Shown here piece after piece: positions 47,461-61,260 of a DNA stretch of 64,000 nt. Position numbers and translations under genes: made by a program. A model generated the notes under the pieces. The model was not told where the DNA came from, searched no databases, and worked only from the letters and a program-made list of their open reading frames with translations. The stretch's first letter is position 1; each line of letters begins with the position of its first letter. The stretch is from Akanthomyces muscarius (lineage: Eukaryota; Ascomycota; Sordariomycetes; Hypocreales; Cordycipitaceae). The stretch covers positions 4,092,001 to 4,156,000 of the forward strand of contig NC_079242.1 of assembly GCF_028009165.1 (NCBI RefSeq), in the 5' to 3' direction.

Positions 47461-49629
47461 TTACAACAACGTCCCTCAACTGTGACATGCCTCATGCCTT
47501 GTGTCTATCAATGTCTCTCGACTGTCGGTAGTTGTACCTGCTGCGGCCGCTCTTGTGGCCTTCTGCCCAAATGTAGTTTTTGAAATGCAAGGGTGCAAGA
47601 CCACTGACTGACACTTGTCTTTCGTGGTATTGCTTTTTTTTCCCGCTACGCCGCCGCTTGCGCGCACCTGTTGCAGGTACGTACCGTGACGATGGGTGGC
47701 CGGCGCCCCGCCCGGCGACCACCAGTCTCCCGGCGATCGATGACCTCTGCGTCACTGCGCTGCAATGCCTATTTCCAGCGGTTCCTGTAGATTCGTTTAT
47801 TCTCACAATTTGTTGAAATCGCATCCGAGACCAGTACCTTCAGTGCTCGTGGTTCTATTCCAGGTCGTATGGTACATCTCCGATGGACCGGTGTCATTCC
47901 ATCGTCTGCCGTCCGGTGCATCTTTTGGTGCCTGTAATCCGGGCATCGAATTATCCCGACCGCTGCCTTCTGTCGTGACAGGCCACCAAAAATCATAGAG
48001 AGACCAAGCAAAACAGCTGTAATGCGGGCGCGTCCTTCAGTTTGGTGTAAACGAGACGAAACTGGACAAAACAAACGAGGGCTTCCTGCAGTGGCCGAAG
48101 AAGTGGCTTTTCAATTCCGCTTTGCGCCAGCACCTTTTATTTGTTTAGCATCCCTCGTCCACTGGTCAAGGGCGGTTTCGTGGCCACCATGCCGACCCTC
48201 GGTCAAAAGTGTGCCTTTTGCCCTCCTGCACTGACCGGCCCCCATGGACATGCGCCAGATGGCTCTGAGACATGCGTCTGCCATGCGAGCTGGGCACCCC
48301 TCTCCAACCCAGACTCTTTTTTTGGACCGTCTCTCGAATCGGCTTACCTATGGCGGTGCTTGGCATCCCGCTTCCCGATGGGCGCCGGGGTTCGAAGATG
48401 GTAGCAAATGTACATGCACAGTCAGGGTATGTATTGCATGTCGCACAAAGGAGCAGCATGACTGGGGATCGGGGGGAGCCAGGACCAAGTCAACGTCATT
48501 TAAACCGTGCCAAACACGGTTTGTCGTATATCGGACTTGCTACGCAGTCGGCGAGTGCGGCCTGTAATTTTGGAACTGGGTCAAGCAGTCGCCATTGTTA
48601 GTTGTGGTGGACGGACCTTCCCTTGATCTGGGATTCTACGAATATCATCTCCTAAAAAAACAGTCGCTCAAATGAAGAGAAACGTGGAATCTGTAAACGT
48701 GAAAGGAATCCGCAGTGCATCTTGTTTCTTGTTGGTAAAAGAAAGCTCATGCAGCCGGAGACGTCCCATTGAGAAATGGACTCACTGACCGTTAACGCTA
48801 GCAACGCATGTCGAGGCTTCTCCGCTCAGAACGAAGCTCTCCAAAGCCACTTGGAATAACATTGGTTATTAGTACGGATGCGACCCAAGTAGCTTGACTC
48901 CGCTATCTCGCCTTACGCTAAATATGGAGCTCTGCAGATGCAGACAAGCGGCCAGGTCCAAGGGACCGCCGGCGCGTCTCCAAGCCTCCTGGTCGTCGTT
49001 CACTTTGTGGCGCACTGCCCACTGCAGCGAATCAAGTGACCGCGACAAGGATGTGGTGAGTTACTGGAGATTTGCTGTGGCAGTTTGCTGGTCGTTGTGT
49101 CAGACTGGGCTTTTTTGTAGGGTTGTGCAATCTTCTGTCCTCTCTATGAGGTGATGTGAGGAAAACTTGGTCAATACGAGGCAACACATCTTTATTTCCT
49201 TTGACTGCCGATGCTACCCAGTAGTAAGAAACACAAGCAGTACGATGGCCGGAGAAACGTCACTCGGAGCAAATGAGTGTTGAAGCCTCGTCCAATAGCA
49301 GCCATCCTTCTGCCGCACCGGCTCCGACGGATGCGCCGCCCTAGACCCCGGCTCACAGTGGTTTCCTGTGCTGTCTCAACATCCCTTTGCTAATCTGTAA
49401 AAAATGTTTCGCGAGAGGATTGCCGCATATGGAAACTCATGTGCCCATCACACCAACCAGCCCCCCCCCGCCCAACCCCAAAGCCGTATTTCCACACGGG
49501 TTGCAAAGAGAGCGAGAGCTTTCAAGAAAGCATTCGTACCTTGACGCTGTATTGTTCCTGGGCAAGGAACAGGATCGTGTGCCTTGGCATCGGATACCCA
49601 TGATCCGCGTGTTAGAAATACCTGCTCAT

Positions 49630-49652
49630 TATATATATATATATATATATAT
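49630..49652. repeat. TA dinucleotide repeat
   Basis: About eleven TA units in an otherwise mixed-sequence region. Confidence 0.85.
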
Positions 49653-52600
49653 GTATTTTGGCAATCTCCCAATCCAAAGCCTGGGCCGACCGTGCTGAGC
49701 AGGAAGAGGGCGGTTGGCACAGCTGAGGCTTGCGAGGCGGGATAAGCACTGACTGGACAGCGCCGGGGGGGGAAAACCCTTCGTGCCATGGCGCGCCAGT
49801 GAGCCGCTATGCCAAGAGGAGGTCCCAAGTGTAGCACACCACGATAGGGCGACGTGAAGTGCATATTCTTGCTCATCGCACGCGTATATTTCTGTCTTGA
49901 TAGTTGGCATGTAGAAAATGCGCCGGGCAGTGAAGTTGAGCCCCTCGTCGGCAAAACATTTGTAAATAGACACGGCAAAGTATCTCCGACACACTGGTGC
50001 TGTACGAGTACCGCGCATTTGTGTAGTGCAGCATTGCAGACACATCATCGTCTAATCCACACTGTTTCTGACTTTCACGCCCCCCTTTCCGGAGGGCCGC
50101 CGACGCAATCCTACGGAACCAGTCCGCCGTGTGTGCCTGTATGTGTGTGTGTGTCATTGGCCAACCGTGATTTGGCACTGTCCAACGCGACGAGGCATAA
50201 TCCGTAAACTGCTCTCGTCTACGACTACCATTTCTTGGCTGCCATTGAGCAATCAAGCCTCAGGGTCTGGGCGGCGCGGAGCCCTCCCATCCCGCTTCTG
50301 TTTCTTCGAACGGGTATTAATTTAACAGTTGGCGGACGATATTGCGGCGCGCCCGTAAGCCGCCCATCTGCCGGGACTTGCAGGCCCCGCGCCGCCGATT
50401 CAATGGGCGCGAAAGAAAAAAAAAAGCAGGCCACTCTCAAACGCACCACGTGCGCAATATCAGTGATCAATATTAAATCGTTCCTATTGATTACATATGC
50501 AGGCTGCTGTAGAGGCGTGCGCCGCATCGCTCTGCCCGCCAGTCTCGGCCTTGAATGGCGCCCGCCATGTGGCTTTTTCATCCACCGTTTCTCGCCCCCA
50601 AGGTTTCTCTTTAGGTCCCAGAAGGGTGGTACCCTGCGTCGTGTGGCTCGATGCTTCGGGGCCTGGGCTCTCTCCTCGTTCTCGCCGGCATGGTCAGGCC
50701 CACGCTTTCGAATGGAACACGCCGGCTTTGGGCTTTCGAACATTCTCTGGCTGCAGGTCTGTTTGGTGTGCATACTCGTATGATAATGTTTCCCAGGCTA
50801 GCCAGACAGCGAATCATTGATTGTCAGACTGCAACGCTCTTTGAGGGGGGGTAGTGTGATGGGCTAGGCGTGATTCATCCATGATAGGCTAGGCGGCACA
50901 TGGTGCTTGAACCGGCTGCCCCATGTGCTAGGCGTTCTGGTAGGCTGTATTGCTTCTAGAAAGAATATCCTGTCATCTGGTTCACACAGTGCCGCGAACC
51001 AGGTTTTATTTCCACGAATATCGGCCTGCATTATGAGACGTTTTCCACAGCCATAAAATATGCACGTTCGGCTGGAGCGGGACATGATCTGTTTCGTGCA
51101 CATCGACGAGGCTGCCTGATGACATGCTTGGAATGTGCGAAGCAACGAGATCGATGCGTGACTGAGTGCCGACCATGTCCTTGCCAATACCCCAGACTAG
51201 CTATAGGTAGCAGCACACCATATACACGAGTTCACCTGAAGCTACTCATTTTCTATCATCAGCCCACGTCTCTGCCTGCATGTATGATTTCATATTTGGA
51301 CAGCAACCTTTCCGAGAACCAATATAGGGTTGGTACAAAGCACGAGACGAGGCACTCACCGAGCTCCACCAGTCAAGCTTCAGCCAGCCGACTCAGCACG
51401 TAGTTGCTGCCAACTGGCATGTCCCTCTTTTGCCAGATTAGCCAAGCAGTTAGCATATGGAGAAGAAAGCCTAGCCGATTAGCTTTACCCGTCGTCGGCT
51501 GTCGGAGGATTCCCTTTTCGTGGCGAAGCAAAATTTTATCCACACCTACAATTTTGGGACAGTGGTACTGGTGAGAGACAGGTGTGGCCGCTCCAAGCTT
51601 CGTAGGGCTGAGGCAGTGCAGCGAGTCACGCCAATAGGCAGCAATGGCAGCTGCACAAAGTTCAAGATAGAGCTCGGTACGAGTTACGAAGAGGAAGTGG
51701 GAGGGTGGTGCACATTGCACACTGCAGGGGGACATGGGCCGGAAAATTAAACTGCAACGCTTTCGTGCCCACTATGCGTGGATACTGACAGGTGATCGTC
51801 ATTCGTCTAACAGAGAGACCAGGATGATAATTCTGGGATACGAAATACTGCTATTTTGTCTTTGGCTGCACATTTGTTGGCCAGAAGACGCGGACGCCTT
51901 TCTGCAGCGCGAACCAGACACTGGCTTGCTGGGCGAACCACATGCTGTTACCAGTAGAGATGTCAGTTTTAGGCGCACCCCATCGAAAGCCTATGCAGCG
52001 CGCTTTTTAGCGTTTACTGCCCATGTGCCCAGAGGGGAAACCAATGCGACAAGTCAGGCAGTGACAGACGCTGAACCAGCCAGCACCTTGACGATTCAAT
52101 TTGTCGCAGGTTCTGAGAGGGGCCGAGAGCATCGAGCGTTCCCGTACAATTCCAACAAGACAAAGATGATTCGGGCTAGCGGAGGGTGGGTGTAGGCGCA
52201 GCAGTCACAGAGGGCGCCGTAGATGTGCATACACCACAGCTTAGCATGCCAAGCTTTCTTGGACCGACAGGCCGGCTACTAGTCTTGTGCAACTGTCGTT
52301 TACCCCTTTTGGATTGCTTAGCGGATAGGTGATCGATGAAATAAATTGGGTCGAGTACTACTGGCGGTCTCAATGTCCAGATTCTGAATGGACTGTGGCA
52401 GAGAGTTGAGCCTCTCCACAGCGTTAATTGCAGTATTGCTATAAGTACCAGTAGTACTTCTGGGGATTTAATGTTGCACACCAACTCGGGCCAGCCGACA
52501 GGCCAGGCAACCTCTAACTGCGAAAAGTAACTAAGAAATATACTTTGTAGTACACAAATGTTGGTCTCTTTTTGACTGTCAGACACCAAAAAGGTTGTTT

Positions 52601-55594
52601 GGAGCGCTTTTCCCCCACAACCCGCAGCATCCTCGTTTGGGGGATACCGACTTCCAGTAACAGTCTGTGGAATACATGGCCCCCGAGCAACGATCAATTG
52701 GACTCTGCTACTGGAAACAAGCAGCACGTCGTACATGAGTAGAAACAGAGACAGGACACGGCACGGCGGCCCCCCACACCAGACTTTACCCCGGTTTCTT
52801 CACCGATAGCCCACGGGTAGGCCTCACCGCGAGTCGAGCGCATTGTAGTGGCTTCTTTCGACTGCCAACTTTGGTTTCCTTCTCTCCTCAACCAATTCCT
52901 TGCTTTTAGTGGGAGTACGCAGAACGGGCTCACTGACATCCCGTACCCCTGGTCACAATCGGTCGGCCGGCAGGCATCCCGACCAGTCGGCAACTTTGAG
53001 CGAGACTGAGGGTGTGCTTGAGTCGTTCGTTAGTGGCAGCATCGTCTCTGCGCCTGTGCACCTTTACATTGGCTAGTCCGTCTCCACGGCGCTAGCAGCC
53101 AATTACAGGCCCGGGAAGACTTCTCCGCCCGCTTGAAGACGTTATTCTAGAGGGGACTGTCCGAGAGTGGAGATCGCCTTGCCGTCGGCTGTCGTATTTA
53201 TCGCATAGAGCTCCCTCGCCTCACTGAGAGACACGAACGAGGATAGCGACGCCTGGGCCATCCTGGGGATCGGTTGGCGGCTTTCCTTTGCTGGTTTTGC
53301 TACCCCACCAAATCATCTTGATGTGCCTGCTATGAAACCAACCGAAGAAAGTCGCACCCTCTTACGCTAACTGCTTTGGACGGCGCGCCCAGTATCCGTA
53401 CACGGGAACAAGAGGGTTCAGAGCGCATGTGCAGGAACTAATTATATCTCTTCTCTCGCAAGGCTACTGGCCGCGACACCCGTGCCCACTGTGACGATGA
53501 GTTCCGGCTAAAGACGGCTCCAGACGCCACGCCTATGGCCGCCCAGGACCAGAACTGCGTGGAATAGCCTCAATTTACGTCCGGACACCTGTTAATGCTC
53601 ACGATGGAGGAAATAAGGGACAGGTACAGCGACAAGAAAATGCCCATTCATCTACTGTAAAAACGGGGTTCGCCGTGGCTTTCTCGGTGGTGGCGCGACT
53701 TGTTTGTTGTCGAGACATGGCCATGCATGTCCTGGAACTGAATGATCGGCACCACACCATTACTGGTACAAGCCAAAAAGCAAAACTCGCGCCGTCGCAT
53801 TCCCCGCCAGCCTGGCACCTGGTAGCCATACTGATACAAAACTGTCTTCTACCAGTCAAAGGGGGGATTGGGGAAATGGCAGGTCGAACCCGGCAGCCTG
53901 GATCAAAGGAACAGGGGCAGCGGTTGTTCCCTACCAGTCCCCCCTGTCGAGCTGCGCCGTGCAGACATGCGCCCAAGGGCAGGTCGCTGCTGTCATCGGG
54001 ATGATCTTGTCGTTTCGCCCCCAATGCACCCCTCCCAGCCTCGCACTAGGCCAGCCTTTCACCCAAGAAGCGACGGCCACTCATCCAGATGAGCTTTCGT
54101 CTGCTGGAAATCAATGGGTTACGCAGGCATGCGCCTGTGTACGTGTTTGTACCAGTACTGTTTGCTAGGCATTGCATGGCGCCGGAGATGCATCGCTGGA
54201 TACCACCACGACGACCAGCATCGGAGCTAGACTGCTCCGAGCTATTGTCAGCCAACCTCACAGTAGGGCTTGGACCCGATGTGACTTCGTCAGAAAACCG
54301 CAATACGGTGTGCAGCCCCAAGAGTAGATATCTGGGTCTACAAGGCTTGAGGTGGAAACCGTCCTGTCGGTACTGTTACACGCCAACGTGCCGTTGCACA
54401 ACAAAGGGAGGAATGATGATTTGAGCGCTGCCAAAGCCGTCAAAGGCTTCTTCTTACCTGGATCATTACCTGGAATTTGGCAAGTCTCACGGTCGAATAT
54501 GGCTAAGACTAAATATATATGACCACGATGTACAAATTTTGCAAATACCAAATGTCAACAGGTGGGAACTCGTCGCCGACGGACCATTTCGGCGCCGACG
54601 ATTCTCATAAGGCTACCAAGGCGGGATGATGCTGCACCATATGTTATTGTGAAGAAAAAAAATGATACTGCAGATGGCGTGCGATCTGGTTCCTCCATGG
54701 CGCATCGCTATCTGGGGTACAGTACCCAAACAGTACATCGTGAGACGGAGAAATATCCATACGGAGTTTATCGCGTCCAGGACTCACCCACGGGTTATAA
54801 AACAACACCATGCTTTTGTGCGTCTTGTAGCGGATAATTCCTGCTTAAAAATAATGAACACATAATACATATTCGATGGCATGTCGCAGCAGTGATCCGG
54901 TTGGCCGCTGCGAGGTCGACAGCCCTGCAGGGGCAGCTGAGGGGCGCGCAACGTGTTGAACAACACCAAGCTCAGAAGGGTAGCAAGTTGCAAATAGAAA
55001 AAAGGGTGCGGTGATTTCAACACCGTAGCGCCCATATCGTTGCACACCATGACGGTACCATAGATTGCAGTTCCAGCAGAGCAAGAATACTCTATTGGCG
55101 TGATTGCCCGCTTGCACATGGCTTGCCAAGCCATTGGATTCGGCGAGATTGCGTCTGTTCGTACCACCTGTGAAAACAGTCAATCACTACAGTTTCACGG
55201 TATAGGTGTCATCGTCAAGCGCGACGAACGACTTGAACTCATCCACCATGTTGAGCAAAATATGTAAATACACTGAGATTACTTGCGTGAGACGCTTGCC
55301 AGTAACATGGATATGGAGCAAAGGGGTCCCGAAGCTACAGAAACTTGAAGCCTAGCTTATCTCTTGGATGAGAATTGGACCCAAGCGGTGTCGTGGTGCG
55401 GGCTAGACAACCGTCTGACCATACGCTCAAGACCCCATCAGTTGCAAGACATTTGCCTGCTGGTCGCAAGGATCCGACGCTGAGGCCTGGATGCTGCAGG
55501 GGCGCTAGTCTCGCCTTGTTTCTACACAGCTGGGGAAGAAGACTTGGTCAGGAGGGGTCCCGCCCGCCCGAGAATAAGCTTTGAGATGAGAGAC

Positions 55595-55627
55595 CAGGGC
55601 AACAGGGCAACAGGGCAACAGGGCAAC
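55595..55627 (+). repeat. Tandem repeat of CAGGGCAA
   Basis: Four near-perfect copies of CAGGGCAA (overlapping as CAGGGCAACAGGGCAA) in a row. A minisatellite of unknown meaning. Confidence 0.75.
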
Positions 55628-56647
55628 CAGAGCGACGAGGCGTTGCAATGCGAGCGTCCGATTGGCTGGCTAGGGCGATTCTAGCACACAATCACAGTCG
55701 TCTATCCTGTCCATCCACTGGCGGCGCAAAGACACCGGCGCCGCACCGCTGGGAGGGCCACACTGGCCCAGTCTGACGGTACCCCAGTACAGGACACAAC
55801 GAAATCACAAGTACGGAAACTGGCGAATAAGACGCCCGCCACGCATGGAGCCAATCGCGGGACCTTGGGGGGCCGCAGAGTCACAGCAAGGCTGCCAGCG
55901 CGGTGTCCTTCTCCGCTTACGGTTAGTGCAGATAGATGATGAGGGCAGGGGTGTGTACCATGGACATCCCCGGCGCCATGTGTATAATTAGCATGAAGGT
56001 CTGTGGCGCCCTTCCGAAAAATGGGGATTGATACTTTTGTGGTGTGCATGTCTCGGGTCTTGGCCGTGGGCATCGATGTTGGTGAGTAGGCCACAACCCA
56101 CTGCTGGTGCAACGACGGCAGAGCAACTGCGACTTGCCATTTGCTTGGTGATCTCGTCTGGACCCGTCAAGGCCGCAGATTTCAGTTGACGTCTGCGGAT
56201 TTTCAAACCGTGAGTGAGATGTCTGATTTCCCAGCATTTCACTGGAGTATTCGCTACTGGGTATTCATTTTACCATCTTACCAAACCACTGCGATTGACG
56301 TCAAACTATACTGTATTCGTCCTCGCGCTGGCGGCATAAATTGTCTCTGGATACTCTATATCCCTGCACAACGAAATATGGTTTTGTAAGGACCCCATCA
56401 TTAGGTGTAATGGCCGCCGCACTAGACAAGGGTAGCGGTGGAGGGAGGGTGTGTATCTTATAAGGGGCATCCACTCACAAGATGCCCGACAGCGAGCTTA
56501 CTGGGCACCACCGCTGTTGTGAATGGCTGCGGAAGCGGTGGGCAATTATGAACACAGCCCGAGAGTGGTAGAAGTGCTATACCAATTTTGCCTACCACGC
56601 TGCGAAAAATCCCACTATGGCTCTCTACGCGTGCCATAAAAAGAGAA

Positions 56648-56660
56648 GGGGGGGGGGGGG
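56648..56660 (+). repeat. G-run
   Basis: About thirteen consecutive G bases, next to AGGCACACG. A short homopolymer only. Confidence 0.8.
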
Positions 56661-58594
56661 AGGCACACGTATTTAATCGGTACTAGAACCAGAGGGCTAC
56701 CAGTACTTTGTCAATTTAGGGTAGACATACGGATCGTGCAAGTTGACAGGGGCCCCGGGCGTTGGCGATACTGCACTTGTCCTAATAGGTTAAACGGCTT
56801 TGAAGGCCTTGCAGCCTTGGCAGATGCAAACACGGCCACCCAATGCCGCGCGGGACGCCATGTCTCCGTCGAGGCATCTTTGCAGATAGGTGCCTTTCCG
56901 CTCCAGTTCCTCCGGGGATGGAAGATGCATGCCGGAGGGAAACAGTTCTGATGGGCAAGTACATCCGGACAATCGTTTAATTATGTACTTCCATGGGTGA
57001 ACGGCAGTGCCAAATTTGTTCGGTAGGTCGCAGATGCCACACAAAAGAGGGTTCTGACTGAGCACACTATTATGCGGGCGGGAAAACAGTCGAACCACTG
57101 CCAAGCACATAACATTAGTATTCCGTAGCTCCCGTCGTTTAACGGCGAGGAAATGCCTTGCGAGCGAAACCCGTCTTTGCCTAGTCTGACCATTTTGCAT
57201 CATTTTAGAAGCAGTGCCCGAGATGTCGGGTTGTGCAAGGACTACCACACCGTCCACTTATTATTATCTGTCTCAAAGACAAAACTGAGTACCGATCCGC
57301 ACAACCACGAGGATTCGCTCCTGACCGAGTTACAGTAACTCACATACTTGTTCGGTTCGCCAGGAAAAGCTCGGGCCTCAGAGGAAAGACGCATTGTGTC
57401 TAATGAAAGCACCTGAGTGTGATTGCATGATCATGTCTCGCGCCTCCTCATGAGAAATTCGCGTGTGTGTGCGCACACGACGCCCATAATTGGGAGAGAG
57501 TTCTCAGTCTGTGTAACCCCTCAGCAGCACAGGGGAGCACAATGCGCTGTCATACCCGGACCTGACCGGGGTACGCACATGCTGGCGGAATGTGGGCAGA
57601 GATGTCACTGGCGCATGCTCTTGAATGTATTCTCGATTGTGTTAGGCCAGGATATTGTCCCGCCTGCGCTTTGAAGAAATTACAGGAGCATACCAGTAAC
57701 AATACATAAAATCTTTTGATTGTGATTGACAGTCGCCAAAAATACGACGGCTCCTCGCTCTCCCATTGTGAATCTTGAGGCAGCTTTCGGCATAGGCTTC
57801 CCGACCCCCATAATAATTCCAGATCTCGGCCTTCGGTACATGCAACAGTCCGGGAGCCAGCAGGGCCTTGTCCATATGTCTTGGGTGGCTTTTGGTGATC
57901 AATAGGTGATCAAATACTTTGGGTCAATGCCGGCCGCGCGGTTTAATCATTGTCGCCCAATCCTGAAAGCAAAACACCAATTTCGTCACCGGCATTGTAT
58001 CACATCGTCCGGGGTACTGTAATTTGTGCGCGCTTGAATAATCAAAGCCTGGGCATAACTCGGGTTCTGCCCGGACTCAATTCGCGACCAGCAACGTCTC
58101 TACCGGTAATCTGAGGCGCTCCATGTCGGTTACCATTGTTACTTGGCCGTTGGGTCGCTACTTAGTACACACCTGTGCAAGTTCGCAGTCAAACAAAAGA
58201 TGGTGAAATTTGTATTGACGGATCATGACTTCGACAGCGAACGATGTGCTTGAAGACAATGCCCAGGCACGATATCTGCCAATTTAGTCAACGGCCCTCG
58301 AGAAGTAGAAGAGGCCCGCTTTTGGGGGGCAACTATTCTTCTCAGCCGCCCTGGCTCAAGTACAGGCGATGCTTCCATGAGAATTATTAGACTATCGTGA
58401 CTAGGTATGTTTGCGCGATGAGAGTGGTGGGTAGGGGATCTGATCGTGGCTCTGGCCATCCAGCAGTGCGGGATTGCCAACGGGCGGGTGCCTACAAGAT
58501 GGGGCTGTATGGAACAGCCTCGCCTCTCTCAGCGGCGCCTCAGCACCAGTCGCTTGGGCAGGAATGGGTGGCTTGCGACAAGAACGGCGCATGA

Positions 58595-59104
58595 AGGAGA
58601 GACCCTGGCGCCGCCACGCTTTTCGATAGCATTTTAAAGAGACGCCAAATAGAAAAAGGAAAACAGGTTCGTGAATCTGTGCTTCGGACACTGTCCGTCG
58701 CCGAGGATGAGAGCAATTTGGTGCTGCATTCGTATCCCCATGATATTGTACGCTTCTCCCGTGCTCTGCAATATCGCAGTGCTGAGCTGATCCTGCCGAC
58801 AGGCCATGATCGCCTCGTCACTGAGTTTCGAGCCTTTCCGACGGATGAGCCAACCGCTGGCTTACGTGGCGTACACCAAGCATTCGCTCCAGACCAATAT
58901 CTGTATCTTCCCTGGCGGGACGCTCTGCCTTCCCGTTTGCTCTTCTTGATCACTGCTTTTCTGAACTGCAGTGACGCTTGGACCTGGCGGCATGGGGGCC
59001 GGTGGCGGCGGTGTTGTTGTCCCAGGTGGGAAAAGTGCGCAAGGCGAGCTGCACAGACGACGCGCCATATTAGGGCTGTCTATGATGCCCGCCCGCCTAA
59101 ATAG
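58595..59104 (+). pseudogene. Orphan open frame, possible gene remnant
   Basis: Open from just after a stop at 58592-58594 for about 170 codons. The residue mix of codons about 1-130 looks protein-like (mixed Leu, Val, Asp, Glu, Arg, few Cys), for example KGKQVRESVLRTLSVAEDES and RLVTEFRAFPTDEPTAGLRG. The last 30 codons turn Trp/Arg/Cys-rich and look non-coding. There is no clear ATG start; the first ATG is lacking near the beginning. I recognise no domain. A shorter Pro-rich frame lies on the minus strand over the same DNA (58862-59068). It may be an exon of an unrecognised gene, a relic, or chance. Confidence 0.3.
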
Positions 59105-60960
59105 TGGTCAGAAAGTCGTTTGACAGTGGCTCACTTGCCTTTCCGCTTCACGACAGATTGCTAGCACTAAACAAGTGCAGTTGCTCAGTTTGGAACCTCA
59201 GCTCTGCGGTATTGGCAGAACCATGTCAGAAGCCGCATCTCACAGAAAGAATAAACAGCGCGATTTATGCACGGCAATGGCTCCTCCAGTTATGCTGCTC
59301 GTGGCATCATGCTACTTTCAGTCTAGATGCCGACTAGAACGGTAATTACCAGGGGGTCCCCTGGAGAATCTCATGCCAGAATGGTGGCGCCACGGCTCCA
59401 GGCAAAATCGCTTAATAGCGGAAGCCGTTCCGCGGTTTTTTTTAGCGACGGGGTGTACGTCCCACTTTCTCGTAGTTCTCGCGCCCATTCTTCCTGCTTG
59501 GAGCGTAGAGCGGTTCCGAAGCGGTGATGGGGCGAGGTTGACTGGCATGTTGACCCCATTGAATTGAGCAGTGATGGACTGACTACCGACTCCACCATAC
59601 TTTGGGGACAATTGAGATCATGGGACTCGGGAAAATCCCGCTAAACAATACCCACAAGTTAAGCAGTGCGCCTCAGGGTCTTGCAGAAGCTTACAAGTAG
59701 TTTCCAGTCGCAGTGCTGCCATGATTCTCTGCACCTATGCAAGGAGTCTTCTGGTACCCGCTAATAATATTCCGGTACTTGCATGTCATCGCCTTACTGC
59801 GTAAATGAACCGTGCTCTACGCCATTTGACTTTCACACTGTTGTTGACTCGCTTGGTCAACTTTGGTCCTTTCGACCTTGACTGGTGGTTCATAGAGAGC
59901 CGAGCGCCATCATAGGTAAACTCCTGCAAAGAGAATGATGTCTTCGATGCTATCTGAGCCTTCAGTCTTCACCGATAATGGGGTGAGACAATCATCGCCA
60001 AGGACTGCTCAGTACTCGTGCGCACCATTTATGTGCCATCGTTGGCGTTGTGTTCTCAGCTCGCCCGCCGAGCATTATTCGCACCATCATCTTCTTCTTC
60101 TTTGCCGATGCCGATATAATAAGCCCAACTCTTAACTGATCAAATTTTCGCCTAATAGTTTAAAAATAATCAATCCATGTTTTTCTCGGCTCGCTGCCGG
60201 GCGAACGCCAAATCTCTTCGGTTTCATCGTATAAGCCGGTGTGACAGGGGTGTGTCGAACTCAGCCCTACCATGTAGAGCACTGCATATGAGTGCTTAGA
60301 AATATTACCTCGGGGAACTTGTTGCATAGATAATGCGAGCTTTCACCGACGATCGGTGCTATTGGTGAGAAATAAGTTGCGACTCAGGCGGCTGTTCGAC
60401 GTGATCTCGGCCGCACAAAACTACGGATAGAAGGAGTAGCTCCTTTAAGCCTTTGTCAATATACCATCGAGGCTATTCCATCGAGGCTATCGCAGAAACG
60501 CTTTTGCTGAATGGATCAGCTTCTCAATTCTCATTTTCGTAGGCTTTTCGAGCGCTAACGGTCAAATCCTCAGCGCTGAGTGATTCTCCATCAGGCTACC
60601 GAATCGATGAGTTGTTTCCTTTTTGGCTTGCGCTGAAACATGATCTTTAGCCTGTATTCTGACTGATATAGCTATGTATTTTCTTCTTCTCCAGTGTATA
60701 GTTTCATGGAACACCATGAATTTCGCAAGCGGGTGCCCTAGAACACCACTAGCTACACAAAGTACCTCATTGCTTTCGGCTAATACTACGCTGTTGAAAA
60801 CATCTGCATTTAGCATACCAGGTTAGGAAGTATCTCCGTTGACATGCAGTCGTGGTAATTGCTGTCAACCTCTATAAGCTCCAGGTGCATCAAAGTCGAC
60901 AATCCCACATATTGCTTCGTCTTCGCTGGCCGCGATTGGTTACATCTTAATGCGAGAACA
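59105..60960. other. Intergenic region with no supported gene
   Basis: The sequence becomes more AT-rich toward 60-61 kb. It holds a 14-base direct duplication (CCATCGAGGCTATT) at 60464-60491. An 84-codon frame at 60562-60816 (-) looks mildly protein-like but has no recognised family. Confidence 0.45.
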
Positions 60961-60995
60961 GCTGGTTCTGGAAAATCCCGCTGATATAATATTAT

Positions 60996-61260
60996 TCATG
61001 CTATCGCATTTGTAGCTGAGCATATCTCGGGTTTAAATATTAAGAGTGGCATCTCTCTGCGGCGGCGGTAGTTCAAGTCCATCGCATTGTTCCACTCCTC
61101 CGGCGACAACGCAGCACGTCTAATACGATGCGATCCGTTGTTTTCAATGATACCATGCAGTCCAGATAAATTTGCGATCATTGACCTCCAGCTGAGATGT
61201 CTGCTGCAATCGCTCTAGTCAGTCGCACGATTGCGACAGTTACAACTGGCACTTCTCGCC
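60996..61260 (-). pseudogene. Degraded short-chain dehydrogenase fragment
   Basis: On the minus strand, pieces in two frames recall SDR enzymes: AIAADISAGGQ in one frame (about 61213-61181), then a stop, and GLHGIIENNGSHRI with ALSPEEWNNAMDLNYR in another (about 61160-61060). The second part matches the usual NNAG strand region and the lsxeeWdxvmdvN motif. Stops and frame changes would break any protein. The residue likeness is by eye and short, so the call is weak. It lies just upstream of, and opposite to, an intact SDR gene. Confidence 0.3.

Larger units (their letters stand above)
47461..58594. other. Gene-poor region
   Basis: About 11 kb without a domain, repeat family or RNA gene I can name. 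Many short frames overlap on both strands, the sign of random sequence. The base composition looks mixed rather than strongly AT-rich, so heavy RIP mutation is not evident by eye. Microsatellites are present at 49630-49652 (TA) and 50140-50155 (GT), and a short tandem repeat at 55595-55627. Confidence 0.5.

Noticed and set aside
50225..50783. Two 182-codon frames on opposite strands
   Set aside because: They overlap almost fully, look arginine- and cysteine-rich and match no domain; chance open frames in GC-rich sequence.
51734..52195. 153-codon plus-strand frame
   Set aside because: Composition is fairly natural but no start context, domain or splicing pattern supports it.
53870..53910. GTTCGA-like T-loop of a tRNA
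   Set aside because: The flanking bases do not form a cloverleaf or A/B-box pair; no tRNA was supported anywhere in the window.
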